Below are positions 24,309-34,800 of a stretch of 48,396 bases of DNA, one piece after another. The position numbers and the translations under genes are program-made. Numbering within the stretch: position 1 is the stretch's first letter; the number at the start of each line of letters is the position of its first letter. The stretch lies in the NCBI GenBank assembly GCA_902766735.1, contig CACXEU010000036.1, forward strand, positions 1 to 48,396, given 5' to 3'. Under the pieces are notes generated by a model. The model worked only from the letters and a program-made list of their open reading frames with translations, made no database searches and was not told the origin of the DNA. The stretch comes from an uncultured Lachnospiraceae bacterium (lineage in GTDB: Bacteria; Bacillota; Clostridia; Lachnospirales; Lachnospiraceae).

Positions 24309-24902
24309 CTACTGATTTCCCGTAACAATTTCTTCAATCAAATCAAGAATTTCGTCTCTTCCCTGTTTGGTCTGAGCGGAAAACGGAATCACTGTCGTTC
24401 CCGGAACAACCTGTAAGGTATCCTTAATGACCTTTATATTTTTCTGTAGCTGACTCCTCTTGATTTTATCCATTTTCGTAGCAATGATGATTGGTTCAAA
24501 TCCATTGGCAAGAACCCACTGATACATATTCACATCGTTCTTAGATGGCTCATGACGAATATCAATCAAAAGAAAGATGGCACGAAGCATCTTTGAACGG
24601 TTTAAGTATCGTTCAATCATCTTTCCCCACTGCTCTTTTTCCTTTAAGGAAACTTTCGCATATCCATAACCCGGCAAATCCACAAAATACAATTCCTCAT
24701 TCACATTATAAAAGTTAATGGTCTGTGTCTTTCCCGGCTGGGAAGATGTTCTGGCCAACGCCTTGCGATTTACCAGCCCGTTAATCAGTGATGATTTTCC
24801 AACATTGGACTTTCCCGCAAAGGCGATTTCCACCATATCATTTTCCGGCAGTTTACTGGTTACACCACAAACTGTCTCCAACGCAACATTCTTTATTTTC
24901 AT
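24309..24902 (-). CDS. engB: Ribosome biogenesis GTPase EngB (YsxC/YihA)
   Basis: 197 residues, the family's size. GTPase motifs: G1 GKSNVGKSSLI near 31, G2 Thr in PGKTQTINFY, G3 DLPGYGYAKVS near 76, G4 TKMDKIKRSQ near 143, G5 FSAQTKQG near 174. Required for late 50S subunit assembly in Bacillus and E. coli. Start follows AAAGGAA. It lies 10 bases after lon, the common gene order in Firmicutes. Confidence 0.96.
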   Translation of the reverse strand: MKIKNVALETVCGVTSKLPENDMVEIAFAGKSNVGKSSLINGLVNRKALARTSSQPGKTQTINFYNVNEELYFVDLPGYGYAKVSLKEKEQWGKMIERYLNRSKMLRAIFLLIDIRHEPSKNDVNMYQWVLANGFEPIIIATKMDKIKRSQLQKNIKVIKDTLQVVPGTTVIPFSAQTKQGRDEILDLIEEIVTGNQ

Positions 24903-24912
24903 AATAATTCCT

Positions 24913-27228
24913 TTATTTCACTAATGCGTGTTTTAAAACCTGATCCATCTGTTCTACAAAAACAATTTCCATGCCCTCTTTGATTTCCTGTGAAATCTCC
25001 TCAGCATCCGGAATATTCTTCTTTGGAACAAGCACTTTCTCAATTCCTGCATTTTTTGCTGCCAGAAGTTTTTCCTTTAATCCACCAATCGGCATAACCT
25101 TTCCACGAAGATTAATCTCTCCGGTCATGGCAACCTTACAATTTACCGGAATTCCGGAAACTGCTGATAAAATAGCGGTCGCCATGGTAATTCCCGCAGA
25201 CGGTCCATCCTTTGGTACCGCACCTTCCGGGACATGAATATGTAAATCATTTTCTGCAAAGAATTCCTTATCTACATCATATTTTTCTGCAATGCTTCTG
25301 ACGTAGCTTAAGGCAATCTGTGCCGATTCCTTCATGACATCTCCTAACTGCCCGGTAATTCGAAGTTCTCCTTTTCCCGGCATAGTATTTACCTCAATCT
25401 GAAGGGTCGTTCCACCCACAGCAGTCCATGCCAGTCCCCGAACAATACCAATGTCATTTTCATCATTGGCCAGTTCAATATCAAATTTCTTCTTTCCTAA
25501 ATATTTTTCAATATTCTTGGAAGTAACCTTCAGCGATTTCTTTCCATCCTGTACCAGGAATCGCGCTGCCTTACGACAGATTTCTGAGATTTCACGGTCT
25601 AACTGACGTACCCCCGCCTCACGAGTGTAATATTTAATGATGGAATAGATTCCTTCATCTGTAATTTTTAACTGACTTTTCTTGATTCCATTCTTTTCAA
25701 ATTCTTTATCCACCAGATGCTCTTTAGCAATATGGAATTTTTCATTTTCTGTATATCCTTCCACTTCGATGATTTCCATTCGGTCAATTAACGGAAGCGG
25801 AATCGTATTCATATCATTTGCTGTGGCAATAAATAACACCTTTGATAAATCAATCGGCACTTCCACATAATTATCACGAAATGCGAAATTCTGTTCCGAA
25901 TCCATGACTTCTAACAAGGCCGATGCAGGATCTCCATGGATTCCTCTTCCCAGCTTGTCAATTTCATCAAACAAAATCAGTGGATTAGAACTTTTTGCCT
26001 GCTTTAATGCATTAGCGATTCTGCCCGGCATTGCTCCCACATATGTTTTTCTGTGACCACGAATTTCAGATTCGTCATCCACACCTCCAAGACTGATTCG
26101 AACATAACTCTTATTCAATGCCTCTGCCACGGATTTTGCAATGGAGGTCTTTCCGGTTCCCGGAGGTCCCACAAGACAAACAATCGGGCTGTTTCCTTTC
26201 GCTTCCGTAAGAACACGAACTGCTAAAAATTCCAGCACACGAGCCTTAACTTTTTCCAGACCGTAATGGTCTCGGTCCAGAATTTCCTGTGCGTTATTTA
26301 AATCCGGATTTTCTTCCGTTACCTGATTCCAAGGTAATTCCAGAAGGGTTTCAATATAGGTACGAATGATATTGGATTCCATGGCATTTCCACCAAAAGA
26401 CTTATAACGGTTCAGCTCTTTTAGCAGCTTTTCCTTCACTTCGTCATTGGCATCCAATGCATTGATTTTTTCTTCCATCTCTTCCGCACCGGACATATAG
26501 TCATCCCCTAATTCCTCACGAATGACCTGCATCTGTTCCCGAAGAATATGTTCACGCTGGTTTTTATCCAAACGTTCCTTCACTTTTTCCACAATTTCAT
26601 TTCGAATGGCACCGATTTCATTTTCCTTATTAAGGAACTTTGCCACCACTTCAAATCGTTCCACGGTTCCATCAGCTTCGAGGAATTCCTGTTTCGTCTT
26701 AAATCCTACTTTAATGCGCATCATGGACTGCAACATCAATTCTTCCAATTTAGAAATATTGAGCAGACTCTGTAACGCGGTTACAGGCAACTCATGGGTT
26801 GAGGAATCAAAGGCTTTTAACATATCCTTTAATTCTCTGGCAAAGGCTTCTTCCTGAACATCATTTAGTTCCACTTCTTCTATCTGATGTGGAACTACTC
26901 TTGCTTCCAGATAATCTGCTTCATCCAGAAATTCAATAACTTCCGCCTTTGATTCTGCTTCCACCATGACACGAACCACATTATCCGGCAATTTACTTAA
27001 CTGCTTGATATTCACCAGTGTTCCCATACGATATATGCCGTCAAAACCCGGTGTTTCTTCCACCGGGTCTTTCTGTGCTACTACAAATAAACGTACCCCA
27101 TGAACCATGGCCGCTTCTGCAGCCAGGATTGAGGATTTTCTACTTACATCAAAATGGACTGTTGTTCCCGGCAGGATTGTTAATCCACGAAGTGGAATCG
27201 CCGGCAGTCTAAAGATTTTCTCTGACAT
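24913..27228 (-). CDS. lon: ATP-dependent protease Lon
   Basis: 771 residues. N-terminal substrate domain (about 1-205, LPAIPLRGLTILPGTTVHFDV), coiled region, AAA+ module with Walker A GPPGTGKTSIAK near 352 and Walker B LILFDEIDKLG, then the protease domain with catalytic Ser in PKDGPSAGITMATA and catalytic Lys in GGLKEKLLAAKNAG. It degrades misfolded and short-lived regulatory proteins. Start follows AAGGAG. It is 13 bases downstream of clpX, in the same transcript as tig, clpP and clpX. Confidence 0.97.
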   Translation of the reverse strand: MSEKIFRLPAIPLRGLTILPGTTVHFDVSRKSSILAAEAAMVHGVRLFVVAQKDPVEETPGFDGIYRMGTLVNIKQLSKLPDNVVRVMVEAESKAEVIEFLDEADYLEARVVPHQIEEVELNDVQEEAFARELKDMLKAFDSSTHELPVTALQSLLNISKLEELMLQSMMRIKVGFKTKQEFLEADGTVERFEVVAKFLNKENEIGAIRNEIVEKVKERLDKNQREHILREQMQVIREELGDDYMSGAEEMEEKINALDANDEVKEKLLKELNRYKSFGGNAMESNIIRTYIETLLELPWNQVTEENPDLNNAQEILDRDHYGLEKVKARVLEFLAVRVLTEAKGNSPIVCLVGPPGTGKTSIAKSVAEALNKSYVRISLGGVDDESEIRGHRKTYVGAMPGRIANALKQAKSSNPLILFDEIDKLGRGIHGDPASALLEVMDSEQNFAFRDNYVEVPIDLSKVLFIATANDMNTIPLPLIDRMEIIEVEGYTENEKFHIAKEHLVDKEFEKNGIKKSQLKITDEGIYSIIKYYTREAGVRQLDREISEICRKAARFLVQDGKKSLKVTSKNIEKYLGKKKFDIELANDENDIGIVRGLAWTAVGGTTLQIEVNTMPGKGELRITGQLGDVMKESAQIALSYVRSIAEKYDVDKEFFAENDLHIHVPEGAVPKDGPSAGITMATAILSAVSGIPVNCKVAMTGEINLRGKVMPIGGLKEKLLAAKNAGIEKVLVPKKNIPDAEEISQEIKEGMEIVFVEQMDQVLKHALVK

Positions 27229-27241
27229 GTATTCTCCTTAA

Positions 27242-28513
27242 TTAGGCACTTTTCCCTTTTTTCTTTCCGCTTTTTTTCGCAACGGTATCATACTTCAATT
27301 CCGGATCTGCTAATCCATTAATGACATCCCCGTTAATGATACATTCTGTAATGGACTCATCCGATGGTGTTTCATACATAGTATCCATTACCGCATTTTC
27401 TACAATAGCACGAAGTCCACGTGCCCCAGTCTTTCTTTCCACAGCTTTCTTTGCCACTGCTTCCACGGCATCTTCTGTGAATTCCAGCTTCACACCATCT
27501 AATTCAAACAATTTCTTATACTGTTTTACCAATGCATTCTTCGGTTCCGTAAGAATTCGTCCTAATGCAGCTTCATCCAAGAAATCCAATGCCACGGTTA
27601 CAGGAACTCGACCAATGAATTCCGGAATCAATCCAAACTTTGTTAAATCCTGTGGCATTACCTGCTTAAACAATTCATCGGCAACGGCATCTGTTTTTTC
27701 CTTCACCTCAGAATTAAATCCAATGGAACTCTTATCCAGACGTCTTTCGATAATCTTTTCCAGACCGGCAAAGGCACCACCGCAAATAAACAGAATATTT
27801 GTGGTATCAATCGGAATCAATTCCTGCTGCGGATGCTTTCTTCCCCCCTGTGGTGGAACGGAAGCCTCTGTTCCTTCCAGAATCTTTAACAGAGCCTGCT
27901 GAACCCCTTCTCCGGAAACATCTCTGGTAATCGAAACATTCTCTGATTTCTTTGTAATCTTATCTATTTCATCGATATAAATAATACCGTGTTCTGCACG
28001 TTCAATATCATAATCTGCAGCCTGAATCAGCTTTAACAGGATATTTTCCACATCTTCACCTACATATCCTGCTTCTGTCAAGGTTGTAGCATCTGCAATG
28101 GCAAATGGTACATTTAAAATCTTTGCAAGAGTCTGTGCAAGATAAGTCTTTCCGGAACCGGTCGGTCCTAAAAGCAGGATGTTTGTCTTCTGGAGTTCCA
28201 CATCCAAATCCTTCCCTGCCAACACTCGCTTATAATGATTATATACTGCTACAGATAACACTTTTTTTGCATCTTCCTGACCAATCACATACTGATCTAA
28301 AAATGCCTTGATTTCCTTTGGCTTTAGCAAATTAATTTCTTCCGGTTCACTGCTATGCTTTCCGTAAAATTCCTCTTCCACGATACTGGCACACAGCTCC
28401 ACACATTCATCACAGATAAATGCATCTCCCGGTCCCTGAATTAATCTTCTTACCTGATCCTCTGTTTTTCCACAGAAGGAACAGCAATACTTTTCCATCA
28501 TTTTATTAGCCAT
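27242..28513 (-). CDS. clpX: ClpX, ATPase subunit of the Clp protease
   Basis: 423 residues. Zinc domain [20 protein letters not shown] with CDECVELC (four Cys), AAA+ core with [14 protein letters not shown] near 118, pore loop [10 protein letters not shown], and the IGF loop in [10 protein letters not shown] that docks onto ClpP. It unfolds tagged proteins and feeds them to ClpP, encoded just upstream. Start at 28513 follows GAGGAG; an upstream in-frame extension to 28540 covers the intergenic hairpin and is rejected. Downstream is lon. Confidence 0.97.
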   Translation of the reverse strand: MANKMMEKYCCSFCGKTEDQVRRLIQGPGDAFICDECVELCASIVEEEFYGKHSSEPEEINLLKPKEIKAFLDQYVIGQEDAKKVLSVAVYNHYKRVLAGKDLDVELQKTNILLLGPTGSGKTYLAQTLAKILNVPFAIADATTLTEAGYVGEDVENILLKLIQAADYDIERAEHGIIYIDEIDKITKKSENVSITRDVSGEGVQQALLKILEGTEASVPPQGGRKHPQQELIPIDTTNILFICGGAFAGLEKIIERRLDKSSIGFNSEVKEKTDAVADELFKQVMPQDLTKFGLIPEFIGRVPVTVALDFLDEAALGRILTEPKNALVKQYKKLFELDGVKLEFTEDAVEAVAKKAVERKTGARGLRAIVENAVMDTMYETPSDESITECIINGDVINGLADPELKYDTVAKKSGKKKGKSA

Positions 28514-28533
28514 AAAAACTCCTCTAAACTTGC

Positions 28534-28571
28534 AACACAAGGCACCACATTCGCGGTGCCTTTATTGTGTT
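28534..28571 (-). other. Hairpin in the clpP-clpX intergenic region
   Basis: GGCACC/GGTGCC (28541-28546 with 28555-28560) inside AACACAA/TTGTGTT (28534-28540 with 28565-28571), with a 4-base bulge. After the stem the minus strand lacks a real U-run, so it is not a strong terminator. It may attenuate or be a processing/stability element setting ClpP above ClpX. Confidence 0.6.
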
Positions 28572-28577
28572 TAATTT

Positions 28578-29159
28578 CTATCTTTCTCTGATTACTTCAT
28601 CGATTAATCCGTATGTCTTTGCTTCATCCGCAGACATCCAGTTATCGCGATCCGTATCTTTTTCAACAACTTCAAGTTCCTGACCTGAGTTTGCTGCTAA
28701 AATTTCATTTAACTTTTTCTTTGTCTTTAAAATATGTTCTGCGGCAATCTGAATTTCTGTTGCCTGTCCCTGTGCTCCGCCAAGTGGCTGGTGAATCATC
28801 ACTTCAGCATTCGGAAGCGCGAATCGCTTTCCCTTTGCTCCACTGGATAAGAGGAATGCACCCATGCTGGCTGCCATTCCGATACATGTAGTTGATACAT
28901 CACACTTAATGTAATTCATAGTATCGTAAATTGCCATTCCAGCTGTAACAGAACCTCCCGGACTGTTAATATACATGTGAATATCTTTTCCCGGATCCTC
29001 AGATTCTAAAAACAATAACTGTGCCACAACGGTACTAGCCACTGCATCGTTGATTTCCTCTCCAAGGAAAATGATACGGTCTTTTAATAATCTTGAGTAA
29101 ATGTCATAAGAGCGTTCCCCTCTGGAATTCTGCTCAATGACGTAAGGTATTAATGCCAT
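28578..29159 (-). CDS. clpP: ClpP, proteolytic subunit
   Basis: 193 residues, a standard ClpP1. Catalytic Ser in [17 protein letters not shown] near 97, His in [13 protein letters not shown] near 122, and Asp in [13 protein letters not shown] near 171. Assembles as a tetradecamer chamber with ClpX (next gene) as a partner. Start follows AAGGAGG. 31 bases after tig. Confidence 0.97.
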   Translation of the reverse strand: MALIPYVIEQNSRGERSYDIYSRLLKDRIIFLGEEINDAVASTVVAQLLFLESEDPGKDIHMYINSPGGSVTAGMAIYDTMNYIKCDVSTTCIGMAASMGAFLLSSGAKGKRFALPNAEVMIHQPLGGAQGQATEIQIAAEHILKTKKKLNEILAANSGQELEVVEKDTDRDNWMSADEAKTYGLIDEVIRER

Positions 29160-29190
29160 AACGACACCTCCTTAGCTTTTCATTCTAAAT

Positions 29191-30471
29191 CTATTTTGCC
29201 TGTTCTACAGCAAACTTTGCTGCCTTCTTAGCACAGATATCTTTCTTGATGTTCTTCTGATCATCTTCTGAAAGGTATCCTTCTAATTTTTCAGTTTCCA
29301 TCTTATACTGTTCAGCCATCTTAGCAATTTCTTCTTTGTATTCTTCATCAGTTGCTTCAATTCCTTCTGCTGCAACGATTGCTTCTAATACAAGGCTTGT
29401 TTCGATTCTTGCCTGAGCCTGTGGCTTAACCTGTTCTTTCATCTGTTCAACAGTTCCACCTGTAAACTGTAAGTACTGATCAAAAGACATTCCCTGCATT
29501 GCAATGTTCTGAGCAAATTCTTCTAACATTTGTTCAGCCTGTGCTTCAATCATCTTTTCAGGAATTTCCATTTCGGAATCCTTAACGATTGCTTCGATGA
29601 CATTGCTTTCTTTTTCTCTTTCAGCATCCTGTGCCTTCTTTTCTTCAAGATTCTTCTTGATGTCAGCCTTATATTCTTCTAATGTATCAAATTCAGATAC
29701 ATCCTGTGCGAAATCATCATCGATTTCAGGATATTCTTTTACTTTTACTTCCTTGATTGTTACCTTGAACATAGCAGGCTTTCCAGCTAATTCTTCAGCC
29801 TGATACTGTTCTGGGAAAGTAACATTTACTTCTACTTCATCTCCTACCTTCTTACCAACTAACTGGTCTTCGAAAGTATCGATGAAAGAATGTGATCCGA
29901 TAGTTAATGGATAATCTTCTCCCTTTCCGCCTGCGAATGCAACACCATCTACGAATCCTTCGAAGTCGATTACTGCCTGGTCTCCATTTTCAATAGCCTT
30001 GTCATCCATAGTAACCAATCTGCTGTTCTGTTCTTTTACCTTATCGATTTCAGCCTGAATATCTTCATCTGTTACTGTAGCATCAACAGGATCTACCTTT
30101 ACTCCCTTGTACTTTCCAAGTTTGATTTCCGGCTTTGTAGTTACTTCAGCTTCAAAGATGAATGCTTTTCCTTTTTCAATCTGTACCACATTAATTTCCG
30201 GACGAGCAACGATTTCTAATCCGCTTTCTACTGCTGCATCAGAGTATGCATTTGGGATTAATGCATTTGCAGCATCTTCATAGAATACGCCTGCACCATA
30301 CATTTTTTCAATCATAGCATAAGGAACTTTTCCTTTTCTGAATCCCGGAACATTAAACTTACCTTTATTTTTCTGATAAGCTGCCTGAATCGCCTTATCA
30401 AATTCTTCAGCTGCCACTTCAATTGTAAGCTTTGCTGTATTGTTTTCCAATTTTTCTACCTGTAAACTCAT
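29191..30471 (-). CDS. tig: Trigger factor
   Basis: 426 residues. Ribosome-bound chaperone with N-terminal ribosome-binding domain (KFNVPGFRKGKVPYAMIEK near 36-54), a prolyl isomerase domain (about 160-245, GDQAVIDFEGFVDGVAF) and a long helical C-domain, rich in Glu and Lys. It meets nascent chains and heads an operon with the protease genes clpP, clpX and lon. Start follows AGGAGG. Transcribed from a strong promoter at 30563-30591. Confidence 0.96.
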   Translation of the reverse strand: MSLQVEKLENNTAKLTIEVAAEEFDKAIQAAYQKNKGKFNVPGFRKGKVPYAMIEKMYGAGVFYEDAANALIPNAYSDAAVESGLEIVARPEINVVQIEKGKAFIFEAEVTTKPEIKLGKYKGVKVDPVDATVTDEDIQAEIDKVKEQNSRLVTMDDKAIENGDQAVIDFEGFVDGVAFAGGKGEDYPLTIGSHSFIDTFEDQLVGKKVGDEVEVNVTFPEQYQAEELAGKPAMFKVTIKEVKVKEYPEIDDDFAQDVSEFDTLEEYKADIKKNLEEKKAQDAEREKESNVIEAIVKDSEMEIPEKMIEAQAEQMLEEFAQNIAMQGMSFDQYLQFTGGTVEQMKEQVKPQAQARIETSLVLEAIVAAEGIEATDEEYKEEIAKMAEQYKMETEKLEGYLSEDDQKNIKKDICAKKAAKFAVEQAK

Positions 30472-30562
30472 GGTTTCTTCCTCCTAAATCATACCATTGG
30501 AATATTTTCCATTTTTCTTTTTCTGGCGTTTGGGCATACTTATCCCATTGACGCAGTTTCAT

Positions 30563-30591
30563 ATTATAACACGAAACATTCATCTTGTCAT
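30563..30591 (-). promoter_or_regulatory. tig-clpP-clpX-lon operon promoter
   Basis: Minus strand -35 ATGACA (30591-30586), 17-bp spacer, -10 TATAAT (30568-30563) with an extended TGT ahead of it. The leader is about 85 nt. No CIRCE and no CtsR heptad pair was seen here, in contrast to clpB. Confidence 0.8.
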
Positions 30592-30618
30592 CAATTTTTT
30601 GCCGAAGCTTCCGTCCTT

Positions 30619-31167
30619 TTACTGATATTGAATTGCAGTTGCAACATCCTTCATGGTTTTCTCATCCACAAGAATCCGAATCAGTTCCAGCCCCATTTCC
30701 AAAGCCACTCCTAAGCCTCTTGCAGTTACAATGTTTCCATCCGTTACCACACCGCCACCATAGCTTTTGCAATCCATAACATCTTCGAAAGACGGGTAGC
30801 TTGTGGCATTTTTATCTTTTAACAATCCTAACTTACTGAAAAGACTCGGTGCAGCACAAATGGCTGCTAACAGTTTTCCTTCTTCATTGTACTTCACTAC
30901 CTGTTCCATTAATGTCTCATTGGATCCCAGGTTCGTTGTTCCCGGCATGCCTCCCGGAAGGAAGATACAATCTCCCTGACTAAAATCTATTTCATCAATC
31001 TTCTGATCTGCATACAATTTTATGTTATGAGAACTTTCAACCAATAACTCATCTTTGATGGATACAGTTACAACCTCTAACTGGTTTGTTCTGCGTAGCA
31101 AGTCGATAACCATCAATGCTTCCACTTCTTCCATTCCATCTGCTAAAAACGCATATACTTTCTTCAT
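30619..31167 (-). CDS. DJ-1/PfpI family protein (YajL/ThiJ-like)
   Basis: 182 residues. DJ-1 fold landmarks: acidic residue in LADGMEEVEALM near 13, GGMPGTTNL near 73, nucleophilic Cys in LLAAICAAPSLFS near 103, and C-terminal GGGVVTDGNIVTARGLGVALE. Members act as protein or glyoxal deglycase-like enzymes, oxidative-stress chaperones or amidases; the annotation cannot be narrowed. Start follows AGGAGG, with an extended -10 promoter upstream. It is a single-gene unit between the tig operon and the divergent CYTH gene. Confidence 0.92.
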   Translation of the reverse strand: MKKVYAFLADGMEEVEALMVIDLLRRTNQLEVVTVSIKDELLVESSHNIKLYADQKIDEIDFSQGDCIFLPGGMPGTTNLGSNETLMEQVVKYNEEGKLLAAICAAPSLFSKLGLLKDKNATSYPSFEDVMDCKSYGGGVVTDGNIVTARGLGVALEMGLELIRILVDEKTMKDVATAIQYQ

Positions 31168-31204
31168 ATGAAACCTCCTATCCTTTCAACACTCTAACCG
31201 TTTC

Positions 31205-31213
31205 AGTATACCA
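31205..31213 (-). promoter_or_regulatory. Extended -10 of the DJ-1 gene
   Basis: TGGTATACT (31213-31205) with no good -35 at 17 bp. Confidence 0.55.
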
Positions 31214-31255
31214 CACTCTACCATTTAAAAACCATCTTTTTCTTCCAAAATAATA

Positions 31256-31284
31256 TTTCCAACCACCTGTTTTTTTGATACAAT
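31256..31284 (+). promoter_or_regulatory. CYTH gene promoter
   Basis: -35 TTTCCA (31256-31261), 17-bp spacer ending in TGA, -10 TACAAT (31279-31284). It is divergent from the DJ-1 promoter. Confidence 0.65.
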
Positions 31285-31312
31285 TTGAATAAAAAAGAAT
31301 TGGAGAATTCAT

Positions 31313-31756
31313 ATGGAAATCGAAAGAAAGTTTCTTCCGGCATACCTTCCGGAAAATTTAGACCAATATCAGCACCATCTCATTGAACAGGCCTATTTAA
31401 ATGTGGCTCCTGTCGTAAGAATCCGTCGCCAGGACGATACCTACATTCTTACATATAAAGGCGGAGGAATGATGGCCAGAGAGGAATATAATCTCCCATT
31501 GAATAGGGAGAGCTATCTCCATCTTTTAGAAAAGGCAGATGGCAATATCATTACCAAGACACGTTATCTCATTCCAATTCACGACGGTCTTACTGCGGAA
31601 CTGGATATTTTTGAAGGAAAGTTTTCCGGTATGCTTCTTGTGGAAGTGGAATTTGATTCCGTAGAAGATGCCAATGCCTTTCAGAAACCGGACTGGTTTG
31701 GAGAAGACGTCACCTATGACAAGCGGTATCACAACAGTTATTTAAGCAAACTATAA
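31313..31756 (+). CDS. CYTH domain protein (triphosphate tunnel metalloenzyme)
   Basis: 147 residues opening MEIERKFLPAYLP, where EIERK is the ExExK signature of the CYTH superfamily. Later strands carry the expected basic and acidic residues: VRIRRQDDTYILTYK, ITKTRYLIPI, ELDIFEGKF and LVEVEFDS. Short bacterial members hydrolyse inorganic triphosphate or thiamine triphosphate, or work with CHAD proteins on polyphosphate; no CHAD partner is here. Start follows GGAG. It stands alone with its own promoter and terminator. Confidence 0.92.
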   Translation: MEIERKFLPAYLPENLDQYQHHLIEQAYLNVAPVVRIRRQDDTYILTYKGGGMMAREEYNLPLNRESYLHLLEKADGNIITKTRYLIPIHDGLTAELDIFEGKFSGMLLVEVEFDSVEDANAFQKPDWFGEDVTYDKRYHNSYLSKL

Positions 31757-31765
31757 TAACATTTA

Positions 31766-31802
31766 AAAAAAGCCTCTGTTACAGCAGTAACGAGGCTTTT
31801 TT
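31766..31802. terminator. Bidirectional terminator
   Basis: AGCCTC/GAGGCT (31771-31776 with 31792-31797) plus GTTAC/GTAAC (31778-31782 with 31787-31791), flanked by A-run and T-run. Between the converging CYTH and metallopeptidase genes. Confidence 0.9.
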
Positions 31803-31809
31803 CAATGAT

Positions 31810-34800
31810 TTATTTATATGATTTTTTTGCGTAAGTTGGCCGAACTTTCTTTAGAATGTCATTGTAAAGGAAGTCATGTCTTGCTTCTGTTAACATCAGA
31901 CAATTCTGATAGAGTCGATCTGCAACACCATAAATCGTATAGTTTGCAACATCGGAATAAACATAAGCCCCACTCTCTAATTGAGCATAGGCACGAATTT
32001 TCCAGTTTGTGGAAAACTCCTTGACTGTCTTCGGACCGAATTTCATAGTCATGGAATGACTGGTTGCAAAGTCTGACTGTGCATATACTTTTTCGCAAAG
32101 ACCTGATGCATTACATTCATAACTGATTACTCTCTCATTGGAACTTCCAACATATAGATCAGAATCTCCTGCATATGGTGCCAGACCATAAATCAGACCG
32201 GCTGATACCACTTCCTGTCCGTTAATATGATTATCTACCGAGAAGATTGTACGCATACCATCCACTCTGTTACTAATCTGATATCCATTAATCTCGATTC
32301 CTCCGGTAATCTTTCTTGTTTCAGATGCTTTCACAAACTGGAAGTAATCCACGTTTGCTACATAATATGCACCATTCTTTGTGACATACTTCATATAGAT
32401 TTTATGAATTCCCGTAGAAATCGTAGAATCTAATAATCCGGTATAATCTGAGTAAGTCTGCCAGTTGGAGCCATTGTTCTTTAATGGAATGCTTCCAACC
32501 TTATTATTCAAATTATCAACATAAATTTCCACATTTCCATTGGCAACCCCTTTCGGACTGGAATATCTTAACTGAAAAGCTCCTGCATTTTCTGTAAAGC
32601 GTACCCTGTCATACTGCATAGTCACGCCATTGGAGATTCCTCCGATATTGTGTCCACCACTAGCATTGGAGTTATTGTCAATCACTCCACCCTGATTTGC
32701 ATCAAAAGCTTCTGCTTCAATTTTCTGGTAAGCATTGTAAGTCACAGTAGTCGGCTCTTCTGTGGTTGGTTCCTGTGTCGTCGGTTCTGCCGTGGTAACT
32801 TCCTTTGTGGTCGTCTCCGGTTCTGTATTAATCAATTCAAAGGATGTGATGTCGAATCGATAATTGTCCGGTGCGTTTCCTAAGTCAATAAAAATTTGTG
32901 CACTGTCTGACGCTACAAATTCTAACTCAACGTTGTTATTTCCACTGCTCAAGTTTACCATCTTTTCTGTCTGTGAAATATCATCCTTAAATCGGATATC
33001 TGAAACTGCCACACTGGATTTTACACTCAATTTACATTGATATCTCTTTCCGGCAATCACACTTATTTTCTGGGTCTTTACCTGGACTGCCCATGCATTC
33101 CCCCTTGGTCCATTGTTCAGATAGACACTGAAATCATTATATGCGTTTCCGTTGCGATATCCACCGGTAGGATTATTCCCCCAACCATTCGCAAGATACA
33201 GAGACCAGTAATTCAAATTCGTCCATTCAACACCTGCTGTTGTAAATCCGGATGGTACAGTGGTTGGAGCTTCTGTCGGTGCCTGTGTTGTTGTAACCAC
33301 ACTGTGCACAATTACCTCTCCTGTTACGCCATTACTTTCTTTCCCATTGTAAACGGCAGTAATTCTTACTATATGTTTTCCTTCTGCCACTCCGGTGATG
33401 GTCTGAACCGCACAAGTCACGTTGCTCAATTTTCTCTGATTGTCTACATAGATATTATAGAGCTGCCCTTTACTTTCCATCGTCTCATTTCTGCCCCATA
33501 CGACCGAAATAGTATTATAGTTATCACTGGTAATCACCTGGCCAAACACTTCTTCCGGTCCGCTGTTTTGCTGCGGCTGTGTTGTTGGTTCTACGCTCAA
33601 GCCGGCATATTTTAATTCCGGACGTTCACTTCCCTGTTTCCATACATTATTTACACTGTTTAATAAGTTTGTGATTGTTCCATTGATAAAGTCGGATGCA
33701 TTACGGGACTGTGCATTATTCTCTCTATCACCTGTTCCGGCTTTGTAGAAGCAGTTAGTTACTGTGCCTCCAGGCTTATATCCTATTACGCCACCTTTCC
33801 AATAATTATCTCCACTTGTGGTCGAACCGGTATTATAACAGTTATTCACTGTTCCGGAAGTCAACCAACCAACAATTCCACCTGCTACCTGGCTTGTTGC
33901 ATTAATGGTTCCGATATTGTAACAATCACGAACCGTTCCATTATCTTCTAATAATCCGGCAATTCCGCCCACTGCATTGGTGGATGTGACCGTACCTGAA
34001 AAAGAACACTGTTCAATGGTTCCTTTGCAACATCCGGCAATACTACCAACATAAAAACTATTGCCCTGAATTGTGGCATTTTCAATGCGAAGATTTTTAA
34101 CAATCGCACCGTCTGCCACTTCGCTGAACATTCCTACATAACCAGAATCTTTACTGATTCTTAATCCACTGATTTTATGCCCATTTCCGTTAAACGTTCC
34201 TCTAAAAGTACCACAATTCGTAATCGTTCCACTCACAGTAATATCGTTTGCCAATGTCACCGCTTTATTTTTCGTTGATGATCCATTGGCTACTTTCTGT
34301 AAAAAGCTTTTTAGCTGGTCTCCATTGTAAATGGTCGTATTATCAGCAATTTTGCTGTCAACATTCAGATTAATTTTTCGGCGAATTTCTCTTTTACATA
34401 CTTCACAAAATTCCTGATTCAGATAACGCATCTCACATCTCTGATGTGGTCTGTACCAATCCGGCTGTTCATCGTATGCATATAAACCTACACCATTGAC
34501 TCCGACAAGGTCAGACCACTTACATTTTGATGGATCACTTTCATGAGTTCTGTTTGGTGCCTCAGAACGATTATCTGTTGTAGTTTCCCAATATTCGTCT
34601 GCTAAACCGCCACCGGTATGTCCGAATTCATGAAATGCAATATCTCTTGCTTCAGAATGAGCAGAGATACAGCAAAGGCTACCACCGGATCCACCGTATT
34701 TTTCACTATTACATACTACAATTGGCACTGCACATTCCGGCATATACTGGTTGATTACATTACGAAGTCTGGTCTCGTCATGGATACAGACAAGTCGTTC

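Noticed and set aside
30472..30618. CtsR or CIRCE site before tig
   Set aside because: I looked for GGTCAAA-type heptads and CIRCE arms and saw neither.
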